From assembly GCA_033819885.1 (NCBI GenBank), contig JAQYUZ010000020.1:217095-281094 (forward strand): 64,000 bases of DNA, read 5' to 3'. Below the pieces are notes generated by a model. The model did not search any database, had not been told where the DNA came from, and saw only the letters and a list, made by a program, of their open reading frames with translations. The position numbers and the translations under genes are program-made. Source of the stretch: Microbotryomycetes sp. JL201 (taxonomy: Eukaryota > Basidiomycota > Microbotryomycetes). Shown here one piece after another: positions 9,636-22,100 of this stretch (the stretch's first letter is position 1; every line of letters begins with the position of its first letter).

Positions 9636-12600
9636 TCAAATCCTGTTTCCTAGCGCGTCCTTGCCATCTTCGAGCCTGCCTTGAGTGAACAAGTGCGAAG
9701 CCGAAGCTGAAGGATCAGAAGCCGCCGGATCACTCAAACTACCTTGAGGTCTCCAACCCGCTCCAACTGAACCGACAATCAAAGTGGGCGCAATCACGCC
9801 GAGAGCTGAAGGTTGCAGACCAGCCTTCTTGAGTGCTCGAGACTTTGATCGGAACACTTTGACAGGAGAGTTGTGCAGGCGACCACCTCGAATAGTCTTG
9901 TACATTCGGAAATCGTCGATTGTGCGTTGAATGCCTTCATCCCATTTGGCCTCTGAAGTCGTAGGCGCTTCGACCATAGGTGCGTTCGGGTCGGGGTACA
10001 AGTGCAGACGGATAAGCATGCGCTCAAACGGTCCGGGCGGCAACAAGCGGATGAGGACGGCGACCGGAATCGAAATGAGACCAAGAATAACGGAAATGGC
10101 CCAGTCGCGACCGCCGATGCGAGTGACTTGGAACGCAGCGCCACCAAAGTTGACAATCAAAGCCTGACCGCCGACCATAATGAGGAAGATGACGATAAAG
10201 TACATGTTTTTCTGAACGCCACGGAAAATATTGAGACCTCTGTCGAGGCGACGAGCGTTCCACATGTTGACTATGAACGCAAAGTCAAAAGTCAGAAAAG
10301 GACGGTTTAGAAAACTGTACACTGAAGCTTACAGATCTGACAGAAGACGAACGAGTTGAAAATCAAAGTCTTGAGCTCGTTTTCGTTGTCGAGTTGGACG
10401 GCGATATCATCCGAATGCAAGCTGAGAATGTCCTTGCCAGCAAAGTGCAAGACGAGAGCAACGACGATTTGGTAGAAAGCCTGTCCGAGAATCATCATCC
10501 ACATCTGAGACGAAATCAATGGAGCAGTCTTGCGGTCAGGCTGGCGGTTCAACACAACAGGGTCGGCAGGATCAGTGGCGAGAGCGAGGGCAGCGAACGT
10601 GTCCATGATCAAGTTGACCCAGAGCAATTGAACAGCTGTAAGAACAGACTCTTCATCATCGGATGAAACGGCGGTGATGTAGGTGATGACGACAGCGCAG
10701 ACGTTAACGGACAGTTGGAACTGCAAGAACTTTTTGACCGAGTCGTTGACGCAGCGACCCCACATGATGGCGCGCACGATTGAAGCAAAGTTGTCGTCCA
10801 TGAGAATAATGTCGGAAGCCTCCTTGGCAACTTCGGTACCGGCGATGCCCATCCTATCGATCGTCACAGTCAGAAACATGAGCGGAAACAGTCCTCCGAT
10901 AAACTCTCTAGAAAGACTCACGAGAAACCGACGTTTGCAGTCTTGAGGGCAGGACCGTCATTCGTACCGTCACCAGTGACACCGACGACCTCGCCCATCG
11001 ACTTGAGGTGTTCGACCAAAATCTTCTTGTCCTCGGGTGACGAGCGGGCCAACACTTGCAAGCGAGGAACGATTTCGTGACGTTGGGCCTCAGTGAGCTT
11101 GCGGAAAACAGGACCTTCCATGATGATGCCGCCCTTGGAGAAAATGCCGCACTGTGTCGCGATCGAACGAGCCGTCAACACATTGTCGCCCGTGCACATC
11201 TTGACTTGGACACCGGCTTTCTGGCAAGTGTGGACGGCATTCGTGACACCCTCGCGAAGAGGGTCTTCGATGGCGGTGATGGCGACGAGAGTAAGATCCT
11301 GGGCAATGTCGTTGTACTCGACTTCGCCAGACGACGGGTCGACGGACGCGCCGGCCGGGGGCCAGCTCTCAAACTCGCGAGTACAAATGCCGATTGTTCG
11401 AAGTGATTGGCAAGCGTAGAAGATGATGGTGCGTGAAATGTTGGCTCGAGTTTCCTCATTGAATTCGACAGTGGCAACCTCGTCGTCGACAGATCCAGAC
11501 GTCTTGTTTTCCTCGACAACGACGTGGCGAGTAGAAAGCTTGGCCAAGACCTCGGACGCGCCCTTGATGTACAAGCGGTACCTGCCGTTGGGCAAGCGGA
11601 CGACGACACCCATGGCCTTGCGCTCGGACGAGAACGGAATCATTTGAACGACTTTGGCGCCTTCGCGGATGGCCTTGTAGTGAGCCCAGCCTTGATCCTT
11701 GGCGAACGACATGAGAGCGGTCTCGGTCTTTGATCCAACGAATCCACCTTCGGCGCCGTGCTCGTCAGTGCCTTCGAAGGCAGTCGAATTGATCGCGATC
11801 GAGTGATTGAGCAGTTCCTTGAGTGCGGGCGACAAGTGGTTGTTCATTTCGGCCATGTCGGTAGAAAAGTCGAGGCGACCTTCACGCTTGGGAGCAGGAG
11901 CGGCCGACTTTTTCTCGTCGTCCGACGTCTTTTCCGGGTCGCGGTCGTCGTTGGCGTTGGTACGTGTGGCATTCTCGGCGAGTCGGTCGGCAAACTTGAG
12001 GTGCACGCCGACAGAGCCGGCAACAACAGACATCTTGTTCTGAGTCAGAGTGCCGGTCTTGTCGGTGCAGATGACGGTAGCGTTGGCCATGGTCTCGCAA
12101 GCGCCAAGGACACGGACGAGCAAAGCTGCCTTTGTCATGCGACGAGTGGCGAACGCGAGCGCGAGCGTGACGGCAAGCGGCAAGCCTTCGGGAACGGCAA
12201 CGACGACAACGGTGACGGAGATGATGAGGACTTGGATAAAGTTCTGCGCTTTTTCGTCAGCCGTACGGTCGGGTTTGCGCGCCAAGTTGACAAAGAAGCG
12301 AATCATGAGCGAAACGAAAAGGATGAGACCAGCCGAAGAACCAAGCTTGGCGATCAACTCTGCGAGAGCGTTGAGCTTGAGCTGGAGAGGAGTGTCTTCG
12401 GTGTCGCCTTGGAGAGCTGTAGTTATCTCAGGTTAGCGACTGCGTATCTCGTAAATTCGACAACGCGACACGACTCACACATCATGATCTTGCCGTGGAA
12501 AGAGTTCATACCAACGTTGCAGACGACATACTGGCCAACACCCTCGAGCACTTTGGAGCCAGAGAGCATGAAGCAGTCGGACTTGCCCTTCTCCGAACCG

Positions 12601-13614
12601 TCGAGCTCTTCGAACGGAACTTTGCGAACGGCATCGGACTCTCCGGTAGCGCCAGACTCGTCGCAGCGAACGTTGTGACCGGACAAGAACAAGCCGTCGA
12701 CGGGGATGATCTCTCCGGGTTCGACAAAGAGAATGTCGCCAGTCACGACATCGTAGACTGACATGAGCTTCTCTTGGCCGTCGCGCAAGACCTTGACGTT
12801 ACGTTCTTCCTTTTGTGCATTCAGCTTTTGGAACTGTCGTTCCTTTTGCCAATCGTTGACTGAACCGACCAAGACGACAATGAGAATGGCGATGGTGATG
12901 GCGACACCTTCGACCCATTCGACCTGGGGCTCGGTGCACAAGTTGTTGGGGCAGCGGGTTGACGGGTACGTGTGAGGCTCGACACCGACGGATTGATAGA
13001 TGCCGAGGGCGAGCGAGACGATGGCGGCGACGGACAGAATGAGCAAGACCTTGTCCTGAAAAACGCGTGACAGAAACAGAGTTAGTTCACTCGTGCAGAC
13101 AATGCAAAGTAAACAAAATCGGGGATTCACTCACAGTGTAAGCAGCCCAGCAGAGAGCCAAGAACGACTTTGACTTTTTGGCGGGAACACGGTTGGCGCC
13201 GTAGACGCGCGTACGCTCCTCGAAAGGCACGTCGCCGCCGTTGGACGACAGACCGGTTTTAGGGTTCGTGCGCAGGCCTTCAACAACGGCCTTTGTGCCG
13301 CCGAGTTCGCGCAGGGCGTGGTAATTCTTGGGGTCGAAAATGTTGTAAAGTGTCGAAGGGAGCAAATTGCGCGCGAACGGGCCCATCTCTTCCGGCTTCG
13401 GGTCGGGGAATTGGTATGTGACGGGCGCTTTTTTACGAGGCATGGGGATGCAGCCAAACGCGAACTCGCGTTTTGGTCGAGCTTGCTCTGTAGCGGCGAC
13501 GGCCGTTTCGGCTACACCAGACTCGTCCGAGTGACTCAAGCCGGCCTCGAGGTCGATATGTTTGTCGGCAGGAGAGCCGCGAGGCTGATTAGCGACTGTC
13601 GATGTGTACGACAT
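9636..13614 (-). CDS. PMC1: P-type Ca2+-ATPase, PMC1-like (type IIB)
   Basis: Calcium pump of the plasma-membrane/vacuolar class; in fungi Pmc1 moves cytosolic Ca2+ into the vacuole. Exons (minus strand) 13614-13135, 13055-12479, 12416-10922, 10853-10333, 10270-9636; 1235 residues. Visible: the GATGES actuator loop (about 295), PEGLP of the M4 calcium site, CTDKTGTLTQ phosphorylation site (about D470), GDGTNDGPALK hinge (about 836), and the C-terminal transmembrane block (VQLLWVNLIMDTFAALALATDP). NARRLDRGLN after exon 5 start is typical of this class. The first in-frame ATG is used; the frame is open a little further upstream. The N-terminus is long and hydrophilic, and the C-terminal 100 residues are Ser/Ala-rich, without an obvious calmodulin site. 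Confidence 0.93.
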
Positions 13615-15111
13615 GGCGTGCGATGGTCTGCGGTCGACAGCGGCCGAGTGGCGTTCGTGTTCGTAACGCTTGCGGGTGCCCTCTGGCTGCACGAGACGAG
13701 ATTCGGAATGTCAGCTTTCGGGTCAACAAGTCAAGTGGGCGTATTGAGACTGGAATGAGAGTGAAAAAAGCGCGAGGCGAGGTGCGTGCACGTGCGCGAG
13801 CTTTGGCCCCTTGGCGCGCACGTCGTCATCGTCTCGGATCTCGAGTATGACGCGCACTTCCAGGCGACTGGCGTCGTAGCACAGAGCATGTAGCACAACA
13901 GCACCTGCCGAGCCCGAGTCGGGTACTTTGAGTGCTGCGCGCGTCGCTGCAGACGCCCTGCGCACGGCAGTCGGTGATCGAACGCGGCGCCGCAGAGCAG
14001 AGCAGAGCGCGGGGGTGCTGCGCTGTACGCACAAACGACCGCCGAACAGAGCCACAGCGTCGAGCATACATCCCCGATAGAGTCTACCGCGCACACGCAC
14101 AGCTGACACTTCTTGAATGCTCTATTGCTGGCTTGGCCGAACGCAAACAGACGAGCGAAGGCGTCGATTGGCGCGTGCCAAGCCAAGCGAATTTCCCGAC
14201 CCGAACGAAATTCGACCAAGGGACAACCACCTTTGGTCGGCCATGGCGCAGTGCACACGTGCACGCACCCGGTGAAGGCAGCCACCGACACACACGCACA
14301 CGACAGCCTCAAAGAACGAGGCCGAACAATAGAACCCCGAGACGACTCACGTCAATGTTGTTACGAAGACTCAGACTTGTTTGGGGTACGTAAATCGACT
14401 CTTGTGAAGATGCACGAGACGATGATGGCATGCACTACCAAAAAGTCGAATCGAGTGGCGCGTCAAGAACGTGAAAAACCCTCGAGTGGCCAAAGGACGG
14501 GCAAACTTGAGGTGGAGCGCCGAACGTTAAAGTCGTATGTGGTCGAGTATCGTGTGTATGCCGACCAGTATTGGCAACACACAGACGAAGTGATGTGAAA
14601 GAAGGAGAAGAAGGAAGCTGTCAGAACGTCTGGTCCGGCCAAGGGGTCGCGCGACGTCTTGTCCGTGGCGGTGCAGCACGTCGTGCGCTTGCGAAGGGCG
14701 AATGTTCGAGGCGTACACATCACGTGACCTGAATCGAGCTTGTATGCCACCATCCTGGCATACTCGAGGTGCATGCAACTCATCATTATCACCAGAATAC
14801 ACATAACATATCTCCCCCCTTGCTTTGCTTTGCAAGTATCACCCCATGACCAGCAAAGCCGTCCCTTGCACGCGCAGCGCCAAGGCGTTTGAACGCGACG
14901 CCCAACTAGTCGAGTAGTCGCACTCTGCACGTTCGGCGGAGAATTAATTGCACAGCTTCCGGAGACTGCCAAGTGTTGTGTCCTCGACGTTCTATTGCTC
15001 TGCACTAAGACACATGCCCTAGTGCGTGACAGCTGCCAGACTGGATGTTTCTCTGGTTTTTTCAACAAAAGTGCACAACATGTGTTATAGTTAAAATCAT
15101 CTCGTACAATT
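13615..15111. other. 1.5-kb intergenic region, PMC1 upstream / BRD8-like downstream
   Basis: The longest stretch without a supported gene. Open frames here are short, overlap on both strands and show no family features. It holds a TCACGTGA site at 14720 and CACGTG cores near 13788 and 14256. It probably contains the PMC1 promoter and 5' UTR plus the end of the BRD8-like transcript. Confidence 0.5.
14720..14727. promoter_or_regulatory. TCACGTGA palindrome in the PMC1 upstream region
   Basis: Third intergenic copy of the E-box palindrome, about 1.1 kb upstream of the PMC1 start and 390 bp past the end of the BRD8-like gene. Its target gene cannot be assigned. Confidence 0.35.
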
Positions 15112-16990
15112 CTACATGTCGTCTCCTCTGAAGCGAGTCAAATGTTCCTCCATCATGCTGCAAAAAGTGGTCAAGGTAAGCCAGAGTGCCGCAACTTGAA
15201 CTGGGTACGTTGGGCGAGGCTTACGTCTCAAACTTTGACCACAATTCGGCAGCCTCCTTGCCGACACTGTCTTCTTTACCGTTGAATTGAATAGCATTGG
15301 CGCACAACAGGGCCATGTCGCGCATCAGCTCGACCTCGTTCGTCGTGATGCCCTTCTTGACGCGAGAGACGACCTGTTGTAGCCACATAGGTCTCTTGAC
15401 AGCGTCAGGGTAGGCAGGGGCATCACTGCGCTTGACGGCTTGTTTGAACATGTTGATCGAAGGCTCGTCGTCCAACCGAGACAGCAGTAACGTTATCGCT
15501 TTTCGGAACCTGGCGCTCTCAGCTACAGGCAAACGCAGCGTCAGCGTCAAAGCAAAGCTTCCACCCACGTAGCGACTGACCAGCTTGTTGTTCATCTTCA
15601 GTCTTGACGCGTTTCGAAGATCGCTCCGGTGGCGGTGAAGTCGCTGGCTCACTCGTCTTGCGTTTATTTCGACGCGCTGCTGTACGGTATCAAGCATCAG
15701 CCTCAAGGTGAGATAGGCCATTTGACCTCTCAAGCATCTCGCACATCGACCAGCGCTCGTCTTCCGCCGCGAAGGTTTTCGCCCACCCTCTTCATCGTCA
15801 TGCTCGTCGCCTGCTTCGCTCTCTGCACCGTCTTCACCGTCAATGTCTCCAACGTCTCCGTCACCGTCAGCTTGCGGCGTGTCCGCGTCGCCAGCAGCAC
15901 TCTCGGCGTCAACTGTGCACCCCCTGCGACTTGACCGTCTCACCGCCGTCGGCGTGGCGTCCCTGCTCACAAAGCCATCCAGCCGTCCGACGGCGTCGAC
16001 TTCCGTTGACTCCTCTCTCGCACGAACATCGCCCTTTTGAGATCCAACTTCAACCTTGTCTCGAGTCGCATCAGCCATTTTGACGTCCCCGTCAGCTTCC
16101 TCCGATCTGTCCTCGCTCGCTGCTTTGGCTTTGCCCTTTTCTTTCTCTCCTGCTGCATCCGCACTCTGCTCGGCAGCCACCGCTGCCTTATGAGCCGTAT
16201 CAACAGCAGCTTTTTCGTTCTGCTTTGCTCTCGCTTCCAAAATTCTCGCTCGAAGTTCTGGTGGCGCAGACGCGATCAGTTGAGAGTCTAGTTTGCCGGC
16301 TTTGATGGCGTCAATCTCTGCGGCTATTCTCCTGAGGATAAAGGCAGGAATCAATGATCATGTCTTTTGCTATCGTGATGAGCTACGTTACCTCTCTTCT
16401 TTGAGGCGAGTGTGAACGAGCGAGAGAGCCTGGTGCAAGCTCTTGGCGTACAAGTTGCGAATCACTTTACGGGTGACACGTGCTGTTCAAATACCAGTCG
16501 AACGAAAAGTCAACTGTCTAGTCGGCCATGGGTGTGTGGGTAAGGAGCATGATGGCTCACCGTTCGGTTCGAGAGGTTCGGTGCTGCCGGCGTCCAGCGC
16601 AATGTCAGTTGCTCAATATTAGGGTCAGATTGCCGAAATATCTCACTACTGTAATCCACTGCCCTTGACTAATTGCTGGAATCTGGTAGCGCACACCTGC
16701 ACTGCGAGCTCAGCGCATACTCGAAGTGTCAACGGGTCGGATGCACGACTCGCCTCTGCCGAGACTCCTGCCTTTGTTCTAGCATCTCCAACAAAGTATT
16801 TCGACTGTTCGACAAGTCGACACACGACTTGCCAATCTCGTGTACCGGTTTGACACACGATCTGACACAGTAACAGCTGATGAGCGACGGAGGACAGCGG
16901 TATTGGCTGTTGTGGCTGTTGTTGACTAGGTTGTTGTCGTGGATGTTGTGACGGTGTTTGGGCCTGTACATTCGCTACAGGGTCTGCCAT
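15112..16990 (-). CDS. BRD8-like bromodomain protein (probable NuA4 subunit)
   Basis: Bromodomains bind acetyl-lysine; BRD8/Bdc1 belongs to the NuA4 histone acetyltransferase complex. Exons (minus) 16990-16660, 16611-16561, 16482-16392, 16331 to 15727 or 15751, 15679-15581, 15522-15225, 15157-15112; about 500 residues. The N-terminus has a Q/P tract and LLLCQIVCQTGTRDWQVV, like the start of BRD8 proteins, then a basic helix (KEERRIAAEIDAIKAGKLD), an acidic linker with a KRKTSEP nuclear signal, and the bromodomain at the C-terminus (FRKAITLLLSRL, APAYPDAVKRPMWL, CANAIQFNGKEDS with the acetyl-lysine Asn). Assignment to BRD8 rests on this order and is fairly sure for the bromodomain, less for the complex. 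The donor of intron 4 is unresolved between two in-phase sites. Confidence 0.75.
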
Positions 16991-18080
16991 GTGGTAGCCG
17001 CGAGAGCTCAAAGCGCCCGAGGCGGGTTGACCTCCCAACACACTGGCCTCGTCGCTGCACCAATACTGCCGTTGCTCCTGCGCGTGCAATGAAGTACCCT
17101 TTGTCGGTCACCTTAAAGGGTTTTTAGCCTTTCTCTTGCGCGCCAACACCTGCCATCATCAATTTCCATCGGCGCACCATCCGTCATTCATCCTTACCTC
17201 TATCCCGTTGCATGCTACATCTCAGACTACATGGTAGCATCAATGGCCTGACTCATGTACTCTGCTGCTCGTCAGCCGAGGATTAACGGGGCTCGCTATC
17301 GTCGAGATCCTGAACTAGGATGCAATCGAAGACGCGTAGAGCAACGAGAGCGGCTCGGCGCGACTGAGAGACTTTTGCGGATGCCCGCGACCGAGATGCA
17401 TCGCACAAAGCTGTCTGGAAAGACAAGCGCCACATCCTTATTTGCCTAGTTGTGAAAGCAGCCAGAGGGCGACGATATCCAAAGCGTGGCTCATATCTGT
17501 CGAAGGTTAAGGTACATTGACAAATTCGACGCCAGTCGCCATAGCTCTTGCGGCTGGCAAAATCTTTTGGCAACGTTGCTGCCGTCGAGATTGGCACGCG
17601 CGAGCTTCTTTGTCGCAGCGTACATCAGACACCAGTCAAAACGACGTTCAGTGTTTCAGAGGGCTATTTCAGAGAGGTTGAGAGCTTTGGCGATCGCTCG
17701 AGAGGGAAATGAGCTACCGTCGTTCCCGCCGGCATGAGATGTTCTCACAATGAGCTGGTCTGGGACGGCCATCGAACGCTCGTTGTGTACGTTGTTCGTA
17801 TGTACGTCAGTCTTTGATCGTAAATGATTCGAACATGTCGAGCAAGTCGACAGACCATCTAACGAACTGGCTTTGGGTTGGCCAAAGGGGCAAAGTCGAG
17901 GTCTGCGTAAAATACACCAAGGCAAAATGGGAAAGGAACAGCACGAAAGAAGATGATAGCGCAGTCTCTAGCGTGAAACACAGTCGGGCTCTAGCTTGGA
18001 GTAGAAGAATGGCGAAGCATAAAAACTTTGACAAGTCATGCAGGAGAAATCGCTCCAAAGTCCGAGCTTCACAAGCGCTT
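16991..18080. other. intergenic between BRD8-like gene and UBC7
   Basis: About 1.1 kb upstream of the BRD8-like gene and downstream of UBC7. The largest open frames are short, lack start contexts and splice logic, and show no known motif. Nothing else recognised. Confidence 0.45.
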
Positions 18081-18165
18081 CTATAGGTCAAGCTGCTGCC
18101 TGACGTGGGCCCTGATGATGTCGTCGTATTTTGCCCTGTCGTCACGATACACCTTCTGCTCGACG

Positions 18166-18206
<41 letters not shown>

Positions 18207-19161
18207 AACGACATTGGACAAGAAAGTTGATTCTCAGGGACGTCATCACTCACGCAAGCATCAATATTGGCGCCACTTTCAATGTTGGGTTCTGTACCAG
18301 CGCCACCCGTGGATCAGTGCTTTACTCGAGCCTTGTCCTCTTAAGAATGTTGCGCACCTGCAAGCATGCTGATGACGCTCAACAAGATCTTTTCGACGCT
18401 TTGGACAGGGCTCCATCGTTCGCTCGAGCTCTCGTACGCCGTCGGGTCGTCTCCTGGGGCGTGCAAGATAGAGATGCACACTTCGCCAGACGCGTAGACT
18501 GTAGGCGCGCCTCGAATCAGTCGGATTCATGCGGGGACTAGCACCAGGGAAAGACAGACTGTTTGGGTGAAACAGTGGCGGGTTGAACTTCATCTGAATG
18601 CGATTGGGAGGAGAAAGAAATTCAAAAGAGTGTCAGGCGTGCGAGAGGTTTGTGACGTTTTTCCGCGGCAGTTGGCGCGCACCTTTGGTGGGCTGAGTGG
18701 ATAATCCCGTGGGAAAAACAATTCTGCCTCAAACACGCCGCCTTCGAATGGCGTGTCGCTCGGGCCCGAGATCAAGCAAGACCAGTGAAAGAAGTCGTCC
18801 TCCGAGATGGGTCCTGCACGTGAGCGAGACGCAGAAGAAGTTTCGATGGTGTCAGTGAATGATGACGCAGATGCTGTTGCACTGCCTCTTGGCCGACACG
18901 AGCGCCGAGTGCACGCGTAATGAATAACTTTGCATAGCGTGGCCCGTGCAGACTTGCCTGCAGTGAACATGCTGTCCTCGTTCTCTGCTGCGGTCAGCTG
19001 CTTGTACTGCGAGAGAGGCGCGTACGTCGCTTGTCAGTCGTGTTTCGAATGGTTCAACATGCGCACGAGCCGTATGTGCGGGATCAGCGAGACTGTACAC
19101 CACGCCGACTGACCTCTGTCATTAGTCGCTTGAGCGCAGTGTTCATTGTTGAGCGTGACAT
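18081..19161 (-). CDS. UBC7: ubiquitin-conjugating enzyme E2, UBC7/UBE2G type
   Basis: E2 that carries ubiquitin as a thioester, in the endoplasmic-reticulum-associated degradation pathway. 171 residues from exons (minus) 19161-19114, 19006-18958, 18813-18683, 18593-18560, 18498-18358, 18291-18254, 18155-18081. Visible: [13 protein letters not shown]-terminal helix, [19 protein letters not shown], the HPN motif, active-site Cys about 95 in SGEVCISIL, and the acidic insertion after it ([19 protein letters not shown]) that marks the Ubc7/Cdc34 class. No C-terminal tail, so Ubc7 rather than Cdc34. Intron 2 (18957-18814) is GC-AG (G|GCAAGT). The last intron contains a 38-T pyrimidine tract. Its start codon is 24 bp from that of the divergent MMS19 gene. 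Confidence 0.92.
18166..18203. repeat. 38-bp A/T homopolymer inside a UBC7 intron
   Basis: Thirty-eight consecutive A on the plus strand, read as T on the coding strand just upstream of the CGTCGAGCAG acceptor of the last UBC7 intron (18253-18156). It serves as an extreme polypyrimidine tract. A tract this long should be length-variable by replication slippage and prone to sequencing error. Confidence 0.85.
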
Positions 19162-19185
19162 GGCGGGTCGAGGCAAGAGAGCAAC

Positions 19186-22100
19186 ATGAGCGCTCGCGAG
19201 CTTCGCAGCTCAGACTTGTGCCCGACGCCAGCCATGAGCTTGGCCCCGCTAGTGCGCTCGTACGGCGCACTAGATACAAAGGATGTGTCAGACTCGGACA
19301 TTCCGGCGCAAATTGCTCAAGGTGTGCATATACGTTCACAACTCGTCGACACGAGCGAGCGGGCAGCTCTCGCCTGACGTACCCGTCGACAGGACTCGGT
19401 AGCGGCACTATCAAGCTGATTGACATCGTCAATGAGCTCAAGGACAGCTTGACGAGCGAAGACGAGGCGATCAGGAGCAGAGGCGAGTGCTCGACCCGAG
19501 AGGCATCGTCCGTCTCGGTGCTCGGCTGACAGCGCGTACTCGACAGGCGTCGGCTTGCTCGCAGCAGTTGTCAATGTAGTCGATCCGGCAAAGCTAGACA
19601 GGCAGAGCAGTCAGTACCGTCACCGACAGCGACTGACAAGTCCTTGAGCTGAGCCCATCGTCGCGCTCGCCGCCGCCGCCGCTTTGACACGACACAAACA
19701 GCAAAGACTCTCGTCACATTCTTCTGCGGCAAACTCACAGACAAGCTGTCTATGACCGCCTGCGCCACAGCCCTCGCGAGCCTCACGGACGCGCCAATGT
19801 TTGGACAAGGCGAGGCGATCGAAGTGGCAAAGGCGTGAGCTCGCGCCTCGGTGCGCCCTCTATCGCGCAGACCTGCAGGACTGACTCGCTTCATGGACAT
19901 GCATGTAGTCTGTTCTCCTCACTCGACATGAGATCTCACCCCCAAGCTTCTCGACACACCGTCTTTCTCTTGCTCGACAAGCTCTTGACAAGGTCCAGGT
20001 CTGCGCTGCAACGCATGGGTAAAGAATTCCTCTCAGGATACTGTGCTTTGGCCGAAGGTGAAAAAGATCCAAGAAACCTGATGCTGAGCTTCAACATGGT
20101 GCACATCATCCTGCTCGAGTTCGACATTGCCCAGAACGTAGAGGTGCGAGCTAGGCTTCACCCTTTCCGACACAGCGAGCTGTGAATTGACCCATACACG
20201 ACAGGAACTTTTCGACATCACGTTCTGCTATTTTCCAATCACATTCACGCCTCCCCCAGACGACCCTTACGGCATTTCGAGCCAGGATCTGATCGTGGCT
20301 TTGCGGTCAGTCAACCTCAGTGCCCTAATCAGCGTTCATGCTGATACTCCGTTGCAGGAGATGCTTGTGTGCGACGCCTCTTTTCGGGCCTCTCGCGCTG
20401 CCTTTGTTCCTGGATAAGCTGCAGGCAGCAAGCGAAAAGGCAAAGGTGAGACCGGGACCTCGACGCTCTGAGAAGAGTTTGCGTTTACGTTCCCTGCTGC
20501 CAGCGACAAACTCTGCAAGCATTGATCGTGTCTTTCGGCGTTTACGGTGGCGCCGTCTGTGGAGAGTGGGCAGCACGATTCACAGAGGCTCTGACTATCG
20601 AAGTCAGTCTGGAACGGCAATTGTGCTATCATACCGATTCTGACCTGGAACTGCTCTTGCAAGGTGTTTCATGCCACAGACGGCTCGCTGCAAGACTTGT
20701 CTCTGTCGGCGTTGCAATCTCTGTTTGCCACGCTGTATCCTGATGGCGAGACGCCTGCATCCGTGGTTGACGTCGACATGCATATGCCAGAGGTAGGCAA
20801 GATCCCTCATGCGGACGACATTGAAGGCGTTGCGGTCAAGGTGGTCGGCAGCGCACTGGAAGAGTTGAAAGAGCCGGACAAGAGCAATGCAAAGCCTGCC
20901 TGCCGCGTGCTGTCCACGCTGCTACTCAGCTCGGGTGAGGCCCAACATTCAATGAATGTCGATCTCAATTTGACTTTCGAGTGCGCTGCAGATCGTCTCA
21001 CACGATATGTGGCCCGAACGGCAATGCCTCAGCTGCTTAGTCTATTCAAAAATCCAGACGAGGTTGCGCTGCGGCCTGCAGCTCTTGCATGCCTCTCGGA
21101 CATTCTTTCAGGGCTCACGATTGACGCTGTCCAGCCCTCGGAAGACTCAATAGTGCCCCGACCGAAGACTTTACATTCGAATGGCGCATCGCCACTCGAG
21201 CCATTTAGAGACGACCTCTTGTCCTCTTTTACCTCCGGTTCTCGGTCGGCCGTCACCCGATCGGCCGCTCTCGAAGGTCTTGTCGTCCTCGTAAAGATTG
21301 ACCAGTTCCTGAGATCTGACGAGGTCGCGTACTGCATCAACGCACTCAACGACGTCCTACAATCACCAGAATCGGATGACGAGTACGAATCTGCGTTGAC
21401 GGGCTTGATCGACGTATCGAAATACCATCCTCGACCGATCGAGCAATCTACTTTGCCGATCTTGTTCAACTTGTTGCCCACAGACGCGGACGCGTTCGAA
21501 CAACAGGATTCTGAGCACAAGAACGACTATCGCAGAGCATTGTCTTCTTTGGCAGAGCTTTGTATCGACCCAAATTTGTTTGAAATTTTGGCACTCAGGT
21601 TGTTGACGAGGCTGGAAACAATTGTCGGACACAGAACGGGTTTGACGCAGTCGGCAGCGGCAATGACGACGTATCAACAAGTCGCGCTGTACGGACACCA
21701 CTTATTGAGGACTCTGCTCGTCGTCCTCAAGATAAAGGTCGAGGAAGGACACGAGGACGTCGCAAAGTATGTCGACAAGTTTTTGTCCAGGTTGTTGGCG
21801 ATGTTTGTGGTGCCAACGCTGAGCGATGATGGCTCGCGAGACGATGAAGGGCAAGTCGTAGCGAAAGATGCGAGGTTGCTGAGGGACGCCGGAAAGGTTG
21901 TGACGGTCATTGTACAGAGGGTCAGCGTCGAGTGAGTCTGATTCGCCCACTCAATGCCTCGCAACATTAACATGAGTGGGGCCTTCTAAATTCAAAGACG
22001 GCAAACGACATTAGCAGACGCGGCCAACGCTGCGTTCCATGGTGGAGATCTCAAATCGTTACTAGGCGATTACGCTCCTCCAATGACATCTTCAACCCCT

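Noticed and set aside
14463-15068. 201-codon minus-strand open frame between PMC1 and the BRD8-like gene
   Set aside because: Irregular composition, no motif, no splice support; treated as chance.
18166-18203. A-run as the poly(A) tail of a retroposed gene
   Set aside because: It lies inside a UBC7 intron with proper splice signals; no target-site duplication or retroposed body is adjacent.
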